Positions 36,173-44,915 of a stretch of DNA of 64,000 bases are shown piece by piece. Source of the stretch: Bacillota bacterium (GTDB lineage: Bacteria; Bacillota; Sulfobacillia; RBS10-35; JAJYVN01). The DNA lies in NCBI GenBank assembly GCA_021806565.1, contig JAJZXK010000003.1, forward strand, positions 18,512-82,511. The letters run 5' to 3'. The notes beneath the pieces are model-generated. The model worked only from the letters and a program-made list of their open reading frames with translations, was not told the origin of the DNA and did not search any database. Both the position numbers and the translations under genes were made by a program. Every line of letters starts with the position of its first letter. The first letter of the stretch is position 1.

Positions 36173-37086
36173 TACGCCAAGGCGGTGCTTCGACCGGCCG
36201 CAATCCGCTGCGCCAAACGGCCCAGCCGGTCGCGGTGGGCAAGAATCTGATAGCGCGCCTCGATGGCCCCGGCCAGGGTCGGCTGTAACTGCGCGATGCG
36301 CCAGTGGCGGACCAACGTCTCGACCACCTGATGATAATACTCGCAGGGGCCGTAGCCGGCATGGTTGGCGATCATGCGCATGCGGGAACGGAAATCGGGC
36401 ATGCCGCGTCCTGGCATGTTGAAATCGCGCAACACCCGCGCGATCGGCCAGACGTAGTTGGGATCGGCCTGCAGGTGCGCGGCGATCACATCGCGATAGA
36501 AGGTGTAGTGGAGCGTCTCGTCCCGCGCCAGCCGCAGGAGGATGCGCGCCAGAGCCGGGTCCTGTTCGGCGCCCGCCCCGGCCACGCTCTGGTAGAAGGC
36601 ACGCGTGGCCAACTCTTGGATCGTGGTGCAGACCATCATCTCGATGGGCGTCTGGTATTCGCCTTCAAACCCCTGTTCCATCACCTCGTGGCGCAGGCGG
36701 TGCAGGTGCTCCGCCTCACCGTTGCGCGTCAGCAGCAGGTAGGTCTGCAGGAGGTCGCTGTGCTGATCCTCCTCGGCGGTCCAGGCGCGCAGGAAGTCGT
36801 GGAGGACGGTGAGGCTGCCGCGAAACATCCCGTCCAGTGCGGTCGTGAACCACGGCAGATTAGCCTCCGTCAGCAACGCCGTCTCGACCGCCACATACAT
36901 GGGCTCGCTCAGGCGCCGCTGCTGCGGCGTCCACGGCACACGTTGCAGGTCGCGGCCCTGCTCCCATGGCAAGAGGGACGCATAGCTCCAGTCCACCCCG
37001 CGGGCGGCCTCGCGATGCCGGACCAACAACTGTCGCAACTTGGGCTCCAGGGTCGCATCGACCCGGGTGAAGACAGCGAAATCCAC
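36172..37086 (-). CDS. Acyl-[acyl-carrier-protein] desaturase (ferritin-like diiron)
   Basis: 304 residues from GTG 37086 behind GGAGGGGGA. The ferritin-like four-helix bundle carries the diiron ligands: ETALLTEANLPWF, WTAEEDQHSDLLQTYLLLTR (EExxH), TIQELATRAFYQS and ARDETLHYTFYRDV (ExxH). This is the FA_desaturase_2 family (plant stearoyl-ACP and mycobacterial DesA types), which introduces a cis double bond in acyl-ACP using O2 and ferredoxin. Its substrate chain length is unknown. It is divergent from the globin gene. Confidence 0.85.
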   Translation of the reverse strand: MDFAVFTRVDATLEPKLRQLLVRHREAARGVDWSYASLLPWEQGRDLQRVPWTPQQRRLSEPMYVAVETALLTEANLPWFTTALDGMFRGSLTVLHDFLRAWTAEEDQHSDLLQTYLLLTRNGEAEHLHRLRHEVMEQGFEGEYQTPIEMMVCTTIQELATRAFYQSVAGAGAEQDPALARILLRLARDETLHYTFYRDVIAAHLQADPNYVWPIARVLRDFNMPGRGMPDFRSRMRMIANHAGYGPCEYYHQVVETLVRHWRIAQLQPTLAGAIEARYQILAHRDRLGRLAQRIAAGRSTALA

Positions 37087-37477
37087 GGAACCATCCCCCT
37101 CCGCCGCACAGCGCGAGCGTACGACCTTGCGGGGCTTGGGCCCAACCGCAGGCCGCCGGCGCGGGCCGCGGAACCGGCCGCGTCGCGCCCAAAGAGGACG
37201 GTGCTGCAAAAGGATGGCACATGGCCGTGCCCGATCAGACCGGGCACCCAACCACCAAGCGGAACCCGCAACCGCAGCCTACCACAGCCACAGGACCGGG
37301 TCACCTTCCGACATTTTCCACACCCACCCCGTCACCGTTGCCTGGGGCACCATCGGCCACACCGGAGGCGGGCGGGCCGGAGCCGATCGCCCGCCCGCCC
37401 GGCACCCGGGATCCCAGATGCGCCGGACCACACAAACCACCTGTCGCGACGCCCTCCTGAGTTGGTAGGCTGGCACC
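37087..37477. other. Divergent intergenic region between desaturase and globin genes
   Basis: 391 bp with no supported gene; open frames here are Pro/Thr-rich shadows. No confident promoter or hairpin is seen. The globin start lacks a clear GGAGG and might be expressed from a leader-poor transcript. Confidence 0.4.
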
Positions 37478-37948
37478 ATGGAGACGGTGTATGAGGCTGC
37501 AGGCGGGGCCGGGGGCCTGCTGCGCCTGGCGCAGGCGTGGCATGCCAGGGTGATGGCCGACAAGGTCGTGGCGCACGCGTTCAGCCACGGCTTTGACCCT
37601 CAACACGTCGAGCGCCTGGCGGCGTATTGGTGCGAATCCCTCGGCGGGCCGGCAACCTTCTCCGAGCGGTATGGCGACGAAAGCTCGGTGGTGCGCGTGC
37701 ACAGCGGCAACGGCCGCCACGAGGAGATGGACCGCCGCGCGATCGCCTGTTTCGACCAAGCCTTGGCCGACACCGGTCTTTTTCCCGACGACCGGCTCCG
37801 CCAGACCCTCCACGACTACTTCACCTGGGCCACCACGACCACGATGGCTCGCTATCCGCGCTCCGCCGGCGATGTCCCATCGGGCCTGCGCATCCCGCGC
37901 TGGTCCTGGAATGGAGCCGTCCAGGGATCAGGACCGGCCGAGGCCTGA
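37478..37948 (+). CDS. Truncated haemoglobin-like (group II) globin
   Basis: 156 residues from ATG 37478. It begins METVYEAAGGAGGLLRLAQA, then HARVMADKVVAHAFSHGFDP with the F/H patterns of 2/2 globins, HVERLAAYWCESLGGPATFS and ERYGDESSVVRVHSGNGRHE, ending with DYFTWATTTTMARYP. These are hallmarks of the group II-like truncated globin family, which bind haem and O2 or NO. The C-terminal extension is short. The nearby desaturase also needs oxygen, but a functional link is inference. Confidence 0.85.
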   Translation: METVYEAAGGAGGLLRLAQAWHARVMADKVVAHAFSHGFDPQHVERLAAYWCESLGGPATFSERYGDESSVVRVHSGNGRHEEMDRRAIACFDQALADTGLFPDDRLRQTLHDYFTWATTTTMARYPRSAGDVPSGLRIPRWSWNGAVQGSGPAEA

Positions 37949-38244
37949 GCGCGGCAGACGCGAGAGCGCCCGCACACCTCACATTTCAGGTCTCTCGAAG
38001 AAAGCACCACAGGCCAAGCGCGCCCCCCGGCGCGCGGCGCGCAACACCAGGCGGAAGCATTTGAAGCATTGGGTACAGAAGCGACTCCTCTCCGCGTCCG
38101 CCCACCTGACCATCTGGCCGCCGGCCGACCACCACCGGAGGTTGGACACACCGTCCGCCGCCGGCCTGAACGGCTCCGACAACCCCGCACCCAGAGGCCG
38201 GATTCGACCCCCCATACACCAGGGCTGCCGTCCAGATACACCAC
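37949..38244. other. Intergenic region upstream of the cysC promoter
   Basis: About 295 bp without a supported gene. I looked for a SAM or T-box riboswitch fold and found no recognisable core. The sequence is less GC-biased near 38230-38330, where the promoter and operator lie. Confidence 0.4.
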
Positions 38245-38274
38245 TTGACAACCGCCTGGAATGCGCGCTAGCAT
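38245..38274 (+). promoter_or_regulatory. SigA-type promoter of the cysC operon
   Basis: TTGACA (38245-38250) and TAGCAT (38269-38274) are separated by 18 bp. The -35 box is a perfect consensus match and the -10 is TATAAT-like at four of six. A dyad operator begins 12 bp downstream, over the expected start site, and the cysC ATG is at 38331. Confidence 0.7.
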
Positions 38275-38285
38275 CCAGGCACGGT

Positions 38286-38317
38286 AATACACTAATTCCG
38301 ATCGGGAACAGTGCATT
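38286..38317. promoter_or_regulatory. Dyad operator candidate for the cysC operon
   Basis: The 32-bp element reads AATACACTAATTCC-GATC and GGGAACAGTGCATT: arms AAT-CACT-..TTCC and GGGAA-AGTG-ATT match at about 12 of 15 positions with one gap. It lies at the likely +1 region, where a repressor would block initiation. The core TTCC-n4-GGAA resembles sites of Rrf2-type regulators such as CymR, but the regulator is not in the window. Confidence 0.55.
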
Positions 38318-38330
38318 AGGGGGAAGCTGG

Positions 38331-38921
38331 ATGGCCACCACCACGCGCGCCGACCGCCTGGAGCAGGGCTTCACCGTTTGGTTCACGGGGCTTTCGGGTG
38401 CAGGCAAGTCCACGCTCAGCAAGGCGCTGGCCGCCGAGTTGCTGCGCAGGGGACGCCGAGTCGAGGTGCTGGACGGTGACGAAGTGCGCACCAACCTCAG
38501 CCGGGGCTTGGGCTTTTCGCGCGAGGACCGCGACGAAAACGTCCAGCGCATCGCCTACGTCTGCCAACTGCTGACGCGCCACGGTGTGGCCGTGCTGTCG
38601 GCGGCCATCTCCCCCTACCAGGAGGCACGGGCACAGGCGCGCGCGCGCATCGGCGCGTTCGTGGAGGTCTACGTGCAGTGCCCGATCCCGGAGTTGGTGC
38701 GGCGCGACGTCAAGGGCCTCTATGCGCGCGCCCTGCGGGGTGAGATCCAGCACTTCACCGGCATCAGCGACCCGTACGAACCACCGGCGCACCCCGACGT
38801 CGTCGTCGACAGCGGCAGCGAAAGCGTGGGCGCCTCGTTGGAGCGCATCGTCCGCCACCTCGAACTGCGCGGCTACATCCCGGTGGCCATGGCCGAACCC
38901 GGCGCGGCCGACGCCGACTAG
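38331..38921 (+). CDS. cysC: Adenylyl-sulfate kinase
   Basis: 196 residues from ATG 38331, with an AGGGGGAAG site. The P-loop is VWFTGLSGAGKSTLSKAL, followed by VEVLDGDEVRTNLSRGLGFS, EDRDENVQRIAYVCQLLTRH and AISPYQEARAQAR, the complete APS kinase signature. It phosphorylates APS to PAPS with ATP. No sulfate adenylyltransferase gene is present here. Sulfite reductase and cysH follow in the same direction at spacings of 32 and 29 nt, giving an operon. Confidence 0.95.
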   Translation: MATTTRADRLEQGFTVWFTGLSGAGKSTLSKALAAELLRRGRRVEVLDGDEVRTNLSRGLGFSREDRDENVQRIAYVCQLLTRHGVAVLSAAISPYQEARAQARARIGAFVEVYVQCPIPELVRRDVKGLYARALRGEIQHFTGISDPYEPPAHPDVVVDSGSESVGASLERIVRHLELRGYIPVAMAEPGAADAD

Positions 38922-38953
38922 CCGCCAGACGCCGATAGGGAGGCACAAACGCA

Positions 38954-40585
38954 ATGGATATCCCCGCCGGGGCGGCTCGCCCCCAGGCGCCGGCCCCGAC
39001 GATGGCCGACGTGCTCAAACGCAACGCGATCGAGCGGCTAAAGCAGGAGTTGCACCCATTGGAGATCCGCCATCAGCTCGACCGGCTGATCACCGCCGGC
39101 TACGAAGCGGTGGCGGAAGAGGACATCGTCCGCCTGCAATGGTACGGACTGTACCATGACAAGCCGAAGGTCGGGACGTTCATGCTGCGCGTCAAGCTCC
39201 CCGCCGGGGAGGTCACACCCGACCAACTGCGGACGATCGCCCGCATCAGCCGGCGCTACGGTCGCGAGGAGGCCGAACTGACGACGCGCCAGAATGTGCA
39301 ACTGCACTGGCTGACACTGCCCGACCTTCCCGATGTCTTCGACGCGTTGGAACGGGTCGGCCTGTCGATGGCGGGCGGGTGCGGCGACACGGTGCGCAAC
39401 ATCACCGGTTGCCCGCTATCGGGCCTCGACTCCGAGGAACTGTTCGACGCGCGTCCCTTTGTCGCGGCGGCGGCGCGCTTTTTCTACGGCAACCGCGAGT
39501 ACAGCAACCTGCCGCGCAAGCACAAGATCACGATCTCCGCCTGCCCGCACCAGTGCAACGCGCCGGAAATCAACTGCATCGCGCTGGTCGGGACGAAAGA
39601 CGCGGCAGGGCGCAACGGCTTCGCGATCCGGCTCGGCGGCGGCCTGTCGACCGCACCGCGCATCAGCCGTGACATCGGGGTGTTCGTGCCCGCGGACCAG
39701 GACGAGGTGATCGCGGTACTGCGCGCCGTGATCGACGTCTGGTCCTCCGATATGAAGTACCGCATGAGCCGCGCGAAGGCACGCCTCAAATTCGCCGTCG
39801 ACGACATGGGAGCGGAAGGCTACCGGCAGCGGGTGGAAGCCAGACTCGGGCGTCCCCTGGCCGAAGGGGTCGCGCCGCTGCCTCCACCGGGACCCCACCT
39901 CCACCTTGGCGTCATGGCCCAAAAGGACCCACAGCGGCGCGCCGTCGGCTTCCCGGTGTTCCTCGGCATCTGCCGCGGTCCCCAACTGGAGGCGATCGCC
40001 GACCTGGCATCGGAGTACGGCTCCGGCATCCGCCTGACCCGCCAGCAGAACCTGATCCTGACCGATCTGGCGGCGGACTCGGTGGACACGGTGATCGCCC
40101 GTATGGCGGAGATCGGCTTCCGCCTCGACGTCAACGGACTGCGCGGCTCGGCGATCGGATGCACCGGCAGCCCGCTTTGCAACTACGCCGTCGGCGAGAC
40201 CAAGGCCAAGCTCGCCACCATCGTCGCGCACCTCGAGCAGCGGTTCGGGAACGCGGTCTCGGCCCTACGCCTCAACCTGGACGGCTGCCCGCACGCCTGC
40301 GCGCAGCACTTCATCGGCGACATCGGGTTACAGGGCACCAGCCTGCGCGGTTCCGACGGTGGCAAGATCGAGGCCTACGACATCTTCGTCCGCGGCGGAC
40401 AGGGCTCGGAGGCGGCCATCGGCCGGCCCCTGGTACGCAGGGTACCGACCGACGTGGTCACCGGCTGCGTCGAGCGACTGGTCGGCGCCTACCTTGAGGG
40501 CCACCGGGACGGCGAGAGCTACCGCGCGTTCTTTGAACGCACCGTGGACGCGGAGATCCTGGCCATCGCGGGAGCCGCGGGCTGA
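38954..40585 (+). CDS. Ferredoxin-type sulfite (nitrite/sulfite) reductase
   Basis: 543 residues from ATG 38954, GGGAGG 10 nt upstream. Two half-repeats each hold a ferredoxin-like and a sirohaem domain: ELTTRQNVQLHWLTLPDLPD, GGCGDTVRNITGCPLSGLDS and PHQCNAPEI in the first half. The second half has IRLTRQQNLILTDL, and the cluster cysteines are in GCTGSPLCNYAVGETK and LDGCPHACAQHF (Cx5C...Cx3C). The enzyme reduces sulfite to sulfide by six electrons; nitrite reduction is the alternative, but the neighbours cysC and cysH argue for sulfite. Confidence 0.93.
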   Translation: MDIPAGAARPQAPAPTMADVLKRNAIERLKQELHPLEIRHQLDRLITAGYEAVAEEDIVRLQWYGLYHDKPKVGTFMLRVKLPAGEVTPDQLRTIARISRRYGREEAELTTRQNVQLHWLTLPDLPDVFDALERVGLSMAGGCGDTVRNITGCPLSGLDSEELFDARPFVAAAARFFYGNREYSNLPRKHKITISACPHQCNAPEINCIALVGTKDAAGRNGFAIRLGGGLSTAPRISRDIGVFVPADQDEVIAVLRAVIDVWSSDMKYRMSRAKARLKFAVDDMGAEGYRQRVEARLGRPLAEGVAPLPPPGPHLHLGVMAQKDPQRRAVGFPVFLGICRGPQLEAIADLASEYGSGIRLTRQQNLILTDLAADSVDTVIARMAEIGFRLDVNGLRGSAIGCTGSPLCNYAVGETKAKLATIVAHLEQRFGNAVSALRLNLDGCPHACAQHFIGDIGLQGTSLRGSDGGKIEAYDIFVRGGQGSEAAIGRPLVRRVPTDVVTGCVERLVGAYLEGHRDGESYRAFFERTVDAEILAIAGAAG

Positions 40586-40614
40586 AGCGCGAGAAGCGGC
40601 AGGGGGCGAAAGGC

Positions 40615-41445
40615 ATGGCGGAGACCGCCGAGCAGCGGGTACTGCTCGATGATTATGAAGTGGGCGAGCTCGCCGTCGAGTTCGACGACCGGCCGGCCGA
40701 GGAGATCGTGGCATGGGCCATCGAGCGTTTCGGCCACCGGCTCGCGATCTGCAGCTCGCTGCAGGCCGAGAGCGTCGTGCTCTTGGATATGGCGTGGCGG
40801 ATTGACCCGCAGGTACGCGTCTTCACCGTCGACACCGGGCGCATGCCCCAGGAGACCCACGTGCTGATCGACCGCATCCGCGACCGCTACGGGGTGCAGA
40901 TCGAGGTGGTCCACCCGGACGCCGAGGAACTGTCCCGCATGACGACGCGGTATGGCAGCAACCTCTTCTACGAGAGCGTGGCCAAGCGGCTCCTGTGCTG
41001 CGAGGTGCGCAAGGTCGAGCCGCTCAAGCGCAAGCTGGCCGAGTTGGACGCCTGGGTGACCGGCCTGCGGCGTGAGCACTGGCCGACGCGCAGCAACATC
41101 CGCAAGATCGACATCGACCACGACCACGACGGCATCGTGAAGCTCAACCCGTTGGCCGACTGGATCCACGACGATGTCTGGACCTACATCCGCGACCACG
41201 ACGTCCCGTCGCACGACCTCTACGCCCAGGGCTACACCAGCATCTCCTGCACCTGCTGCACGCGCCCCACGAAACCTGGCGAAGACCCGCGCGCCGGACG
41301 CTGGTGGTGGGAAAAGGGCGCACCCAAGGAGTGCGGTATGCACTGCTCCCTGGAAACCGGCGGTTTCGAACACGAGTTGGACGCCCTGCTCGATGACGTC
41401 CTGCGCGGCAAGGCCCCGGAGACGGCGAAGGCGGGTTCGGACTGA
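40615..41445 (+). CDS. cysH: Phosphoadenylyl/adenylyl-sulfate reductase, [4Fe-4S] type
   Basis: 276 residues from ATG 40615. Nucleotide-binding start AICSSLQAESVVLLDMAWRI and VFTVDTGRMPQETH are typical of CysH. The cluster motif is present in two parts, RLLCCEVRKVEPLKR and SISCTCCTRPTKPGED, and the redox Cys is in KECGMHCSLE. Enzymes with the CC...CxxC motif use APS, or both APS and PAPS. Together with CysC this leaves both routes to sulfite possible. It ends the operon; an IS607 left-end relic follows about 100 nt later. Confidence 0.93.
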   Translation: MAETAEQRVLLDDYEVGELAVEFDDRPAEEIVAWAIERFGHRLAICSSLQAESVVLLDMAWRIDPQVRVFTVDTGRMPQETHVLIDRIRDRYGVQIEVVHPDAEELSRMTTRYGSNLFYESVAKRLLCCEVRKVEPLKRKLAELDAWVTGLRREHWPTRSNIRKIDIDHDHDGIVKLNPLADWIHDDVWTYIRDHDVPSHDLYAQGYTSISCTCCTRPTKPGEDPRAGRWWWEKGAPKECGMHCSLETGGFEHELDALLDDVLRGKAPETAKAGSD

Positions 41446-41548
41446 GGCGCGTCCCGGGCCCCGTCCCGTCCTGCGGTCGGCGGTGCTCCCCCAGCGGAGC
41501 CCCGCCGCGGCGGGGCGGCGGATCCGCTCCACCCGGAGGGCGAGCGCG

Positions 41549-41661
41549 CTGCCACGCGGCTTGGTAGCTGATGCCTTGCTCCTTCGCCCATCTGCTCAGT
41601 TTCATGCCTACAGTTTCTCACAGGCGCTGATACGTCTAGATATTACTTGTCAACAGTTAAT
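41549..41661 (-). mobile_element. IS607 left-end relic with first codons of tnpA
   Basis: On the minus strand, ATTAACTGTTGAC (41661-41649), a leader ending TGTAGGC and the first 18 codons MKLSRWAKEQGISYQAAW closely match the IS607 relic at 17434. Homology stops abruptly after codon 18. Adjacent 41446-41548 and 41662-41889 show no gene. This copy and the 17.4-kb copy face each other across 24 kb. Confidence 0.75.
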
Positions 41662-41889
41662 GCCCCGCGAAAACACCACCGCCGGCCCCGGTTCGGCTCA
41701 TGGTGGCGGGCGGGTGTGGTGGGAGGGAGGAGGAACTCAGGGCGACGGCGCGAGCCATGGTTCGGCGCAGCAAACCCAGACCCTCCAGCCGGACTCCGCC
41801 AAGCGCCGGACGTATAAGCTGACATCCAGCGGGACGGTGGCGGCCGTGGCCCCGATGCGCACTGCAATCCGCGCCTGGGAGGTCGGCGC

Positions 41890-43341
41890 ATGCGGACCCG
41901 GCGGGACGTGCTGAAATGGGCCGCGTGTGCGTTCGCGCCGGCCGTCTTGGCGGGTTGCGGGCCCTTTGCGACAACCGCCATGAGAGGGCGGCTGCGGATC
42001 GGGATCGTCGGCCTACCGGGCCACATCGCCGACGGCCTCGCCAAGGCGCTCACAGCCTGTTTTCAAGCGTTCGCCCGCCAAGACCGCGTCGCGACTCGGC
42101 TTGAAGTCTCCGCTTACGCCATGCCCCCGCTGCAGTGGTATCGGTGCCGTCCTGGGGGCCCGTGCGGACCGGCCACGACCCGACATGGATCCGGCCTCTT
42201 CCACGTGGGCCCATCCGCCAAGGACCCTCAACTATCGGGGAGCCGCGGCGGCCTGTTCGTGCGCGGCCGCACCGCACTGGGGCTGGTGTACGGGGAATCG
42301 CCTCCACCGGCCGTGGCCGCGAGTGTGGACGCCCTACGGGTGGCGGGCCCCGACATCATCATCGCCTACTCCACCTGGTCCTATTGGATCACGCCCATCG
42401 CGACCCCCTTGATCGATATGCAAAAGACGTATGCCGAGCATCTTTCCGGGGTGGCGCCGTCCGTGATCGAACACGGGATGTTGCTCTCTCCACAGGAGGG
42501 GTTGCAGCCGTACGGCGCCCCGCTGCTCCGCGATCCCCTGGCACTGTTCGTCCCGCCCGCGCTGGACGGGCTGAACCCGCACCAGGCGCCCTGGACCTGG
42601 GATGGTCTCGCGCGCTTGCTCAAACGCGCGAACCCGCCCGTCGGCGGAGGCGGCTTTCTGGCCACGGCCTCCTATCCAGAAGGCGCGGAAAGTGCCCTAT
42701 CCATCCTGCTCGCGCAGGGCGGATCACTCGGCAGGGTCGCGCGCGGCCGCGTCATCCCCACCGGCGATACGGCCGCCGCGCGGGATGCCCTTCGCCTCTG
42801 GGGGCGGCTGGTCCACTCCGGAAAACCCACCTGGGTACCGGAGGGCGCCCCGGCCAACGGGACCACGCTTGCCGCGATGGTGTCGGTCACTGCGCAGCAT
42901 CTGTGGTCTCCGCTCTGGCTGGATCGGTTTCAGTGGAACCCGACCTGGCCGTGTTGGCCGCTTCCCGCCGGACCCAGGGGACCATTGGTGCCGTGCACCT
43001 ACCTGACCGCGTTCATCAACGCCGGCAACGCAAGCGGCTCGCTGGCGCAGGATTTCGTGGCGTTTCTGTGGGGGAGCAGGGCCCAGGTCCTGCTCCTTGC
43101 CGCGGGCGTCGGCCTGCCGCTGCGCCCGCAGCCGGGCGGCAGGATGTCTCTGCTCACCCGGCTCTATCCGTGGATCGGGGATCCATCCGCCTTCGGCAAC
43201 GCGGACGCCGACATCCGGATCAGCCAATTGTTCCACGGCGTGGGCGGGATACGGGACGCCGCTCCCCTCTACGGCGTGGTGGATGCGTTCCAACGCAAAC
43301 TGCTGCGGATCCAGCAACCGACCGCACCCGCCACGGCCTGA
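41890..43341 (+). CDS. ABC-type solute-binding lipoprotein (orphan)
   Basis: 483 residues from ATG 41890, GGGAGG upstream. The N-terminus MRTRRDVLKWAACAFAP AVLAGCG has a twin-arginine-like RRDVLK and an LAGC lipobox, so the mature protein should be lipid-anchored outside. The body has the features of sugar-type extracellular binding proteins: WTWDGLARLLKRA, an AYSTWSYWITPIATPL segment and YLTAFINAGNASGSLAQDFV near the C-terminus. No permease or ATPase gene is nearby. Assignment to a subfamily is not possible. Confidence 0.65.
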   Translation: MRTRRDVLKWAACAFAPAVLAGCGPFATTAMRGRLRIGIVGLPGHIADGLAKALTACFQAFARQDRVATRLEVSAYAMPPLQWYRCRPGGPCGPATTRHGSGLFHVGPSAKDPQLSGSRGGLFVRGRTALGLVYGESPPPAVAASVDALRVAGPDIIIAYSTWSYWITPIATPLIDMQKTYAEHLSGVAPSVIEHGMLLSPQEGLQPYGAPLLRDPLALFVPPALDGLNPHQAPWTWDGLARLLKRANPPVGGGGFLATASYPEGAESALSILLAQGGSLGRVARGRVIPTGDTAAARDALRLWGRLVHSGKPTWVPEGAPANGTTLAAMVSVTAQHLWSPLWLDRFQWNPTWPCWPLPAGPRGPLVPCTYLTAFINAGNASGSLAQDFVAFLWGSRAQVLLLAAGVGLPLRPQPGGRMSLLTRLYPWIGDPSAFGNADADIRISQLFHGVGGIRDAAPLYGVVDAFQRKLLRIQQPTAPATA

Positions 43342-43636
43342 GGCGTCCCACGGGCACGCGCCGGCCGCCACGCCGGCGTCCTCTACGGGCGGCGATCGCA
43401 GGAGACGCCGGCGGGCGGTAAGAACACCTTCCGCGTGATCCGAGCCCCACAGACGCCGTCACGATGGCGGACGGCCGGACCAGACCACGGACGGCGCCCC
43501 CCCACCACAGCGGCCCGTGGAGCGCTCCGCGGGTGTGGAGAACCCCTCGCGCAGATCCCGGGGTATCGGCGCGGCGGCCCGCGATGCGGCGGCGCCCGGA
43601 CCCGACAGGCGAGATTGCACTCTGGAGGCGTCCACG

Positions 43637-44095
43637 ATGGACAGGTTGACCCTCGATCAGGCGGCCCGCGACGTTCTGGAACCCGAACTCACCGCCCTCC
43701 TGGCCGAAGTCGGTCCGGAAGCACGGGGACGCTGGCAGGCCGTGTTCGACGAAGTGGCGGCGGGCGGGGTCTCCGGCGATCAACTGGAGGCTCTGGAGCA
43801 ACTCCTGGCCATGGGCATCGAAACCGGGCGCTTCGAGCGGACGCAGGGGCGCGCCGCGGACACGCTCGCCCGGGGGCTTTATGCGCGCACGCCGGGCGGG
43901 CAGGCACGCGCGCAACAGGCGGACGCGGTCAACTCCGCCCTGAAAGCGTTGGCGGGCAACGTGCTCGAGTCGGTGCGCTTCACGCCGGACGGCCCCACTG
44001 GCTGCCGCGTCACCCTGGAAACCGGCCGGGGTGAGATCTCCCTGCGCATCGACCGCCAGGGCATCCGCCTGGACAGCGTCGGGGTCGGCGGCTGA
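43637..44095 (+). CDS. Hypothetical protein, 152 residues
   Basis: ATG 43637 is preceded by GGAGG 9 nt upstream. Residues 1-110 are helical and acidic (ELTALLAEVGPEARGRWQAV, QLEALEQLLAMGIETGRFER), and the C-terminus is strand-like (VTLETGRGEISLRIDRQGIR). No signal peptide or TM is present. I do not recognise the family. It is convergent with the PhyH-like gene at a distance of 31 nt. Confidence 0.65.
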   Translation: MDRLTLDQAARDVLEPELTALLAEVGPEARGRWQAVFDEVAAGGVSGDQLEALEQLLAMGIETGRFERTQGRAADTLARGLYARTPGGQARAQQADAVNSALKALAGNVLESVRFTPDGPTGCRVTLETGRGEISLRIDRQGIRLDSVGVGG

Positions 44096-44126
44096 ACCGG
44101 CTGGCGATGGCGTAGCGGGAGGGCGC

Positions 44127-44915
44127 TCAGACCCAATCCTCACAACCGCGAAACGGCATGTGCCGGCCGGGCAGGTAGCGCGGACGAGGACGGTAGGGGT
44201 TCCCGCCCGCGAGCGGCCGGCCCCGCAGCAGGAGGGCGCAGGGCCACGCGGGCGAGGTGATGCGCGCGCTGGTGGGAGTGTAGCGGAGGTTGAGGTCGCA
44301 GCGGCGCCGGGGGGTCGGATTCGCCCCCGCGGCATGCAGGAGCAGTGGATGGTATGCCGCCACATCACCGGGCGCCAGCTCGAGCTTGAGCACCGCCGCG
44401 GCGGGGTCGGGACCGCTTTCCACCACGGCCGGCTCGGGCGGTGCGGCCCCACCCTCCGCCAGCCGGTGGGAGCCGGGCAGTACCCGCCAAGACCCGTCGG
44501 GCCGCGGGCGGGCATCGATCGCCACGCGGAACGTCACAAAGCGCGGCGGATCCAGCGGCCATGCAAGCCCATCCCGCCGCCAGCCCCCGTTGCGAGCGTC
44601 GAACGGTGGCGTGCAGCGGTAGTGTGAGGCAAACAGGGCGATATCCGGACCGATCAGCGTCTCGACGACGTCCAGCAGCCGCTCGTCCGACGCCAGGCGC
44701 ACCCAAAAGGGATCCGCGGCGACAAGGCCGTGGCCGGAATCCTCCCACGCCTGGGCCGCGCGGCGCGCCGTCAGCCAGCCGACGTGCGCCGCCGCCTCCG
44801 CAACCAACGCCGCATCCAAGACCCCGCGGAAGATGACGTATCCGTCGCGCTCGAACGCCTCGGACGACCCGTTCAACCGCCCGGCCCCCCGGCCGCTCCG
44901 CCGCCGCTCACGCAA
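44127..44915 (-). CDS. Phytanoyl-CoA dioxygenase (PhyH) family protein, iron site altered
   Basis: Up to 262 residues from TTG 44915, which overlaps the preceding gene; TTG 44876 behind a G-rich site is a good alternative. The fold is clear: FERDGYVIFRGVLDAALVAE, ERLLDVVETLIGPDIALFAS, WRVLPGSHRLAEGG, GDVAAYHPLLLHAAGANPT and RRCDLNLRYTP. In active members the first iron ligand is in WHQDG; here it is WRRDG, so the His is Arg while the Asp and distal His remain. Activity may be lost or changed. Confidence 0.8.
   Translation of the reverse strand: MRERRRSGRGAGRLNGSSEAFERDGYVIFRGVLDAALVAEAAAHVGWLTARRAAQAWEDSGHGLVAADPFWVRLASDERLLDVVETLIGPDIALFASHYRCTPPFDARNGGWRRDGLAWPLDPPRFVTFRVAIDARPRPDGSWRVLPGSHRLAEGGAAPPEPAVVESGPDPAAAVLKLELAPGDVAAYHPLLLHAAGANPTPRRRCDLNLRYTPTSARITSPAWPCALLLRGRPLAGGNPYRPRPRYLPGRHMPFRGCEDWV

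Noticed and set aside
37949-38330. Riboswitch (SAM or T-box) upstream of cysC
   Set aside because: No conserved core found; a promoter and dyad operator explain the region better.
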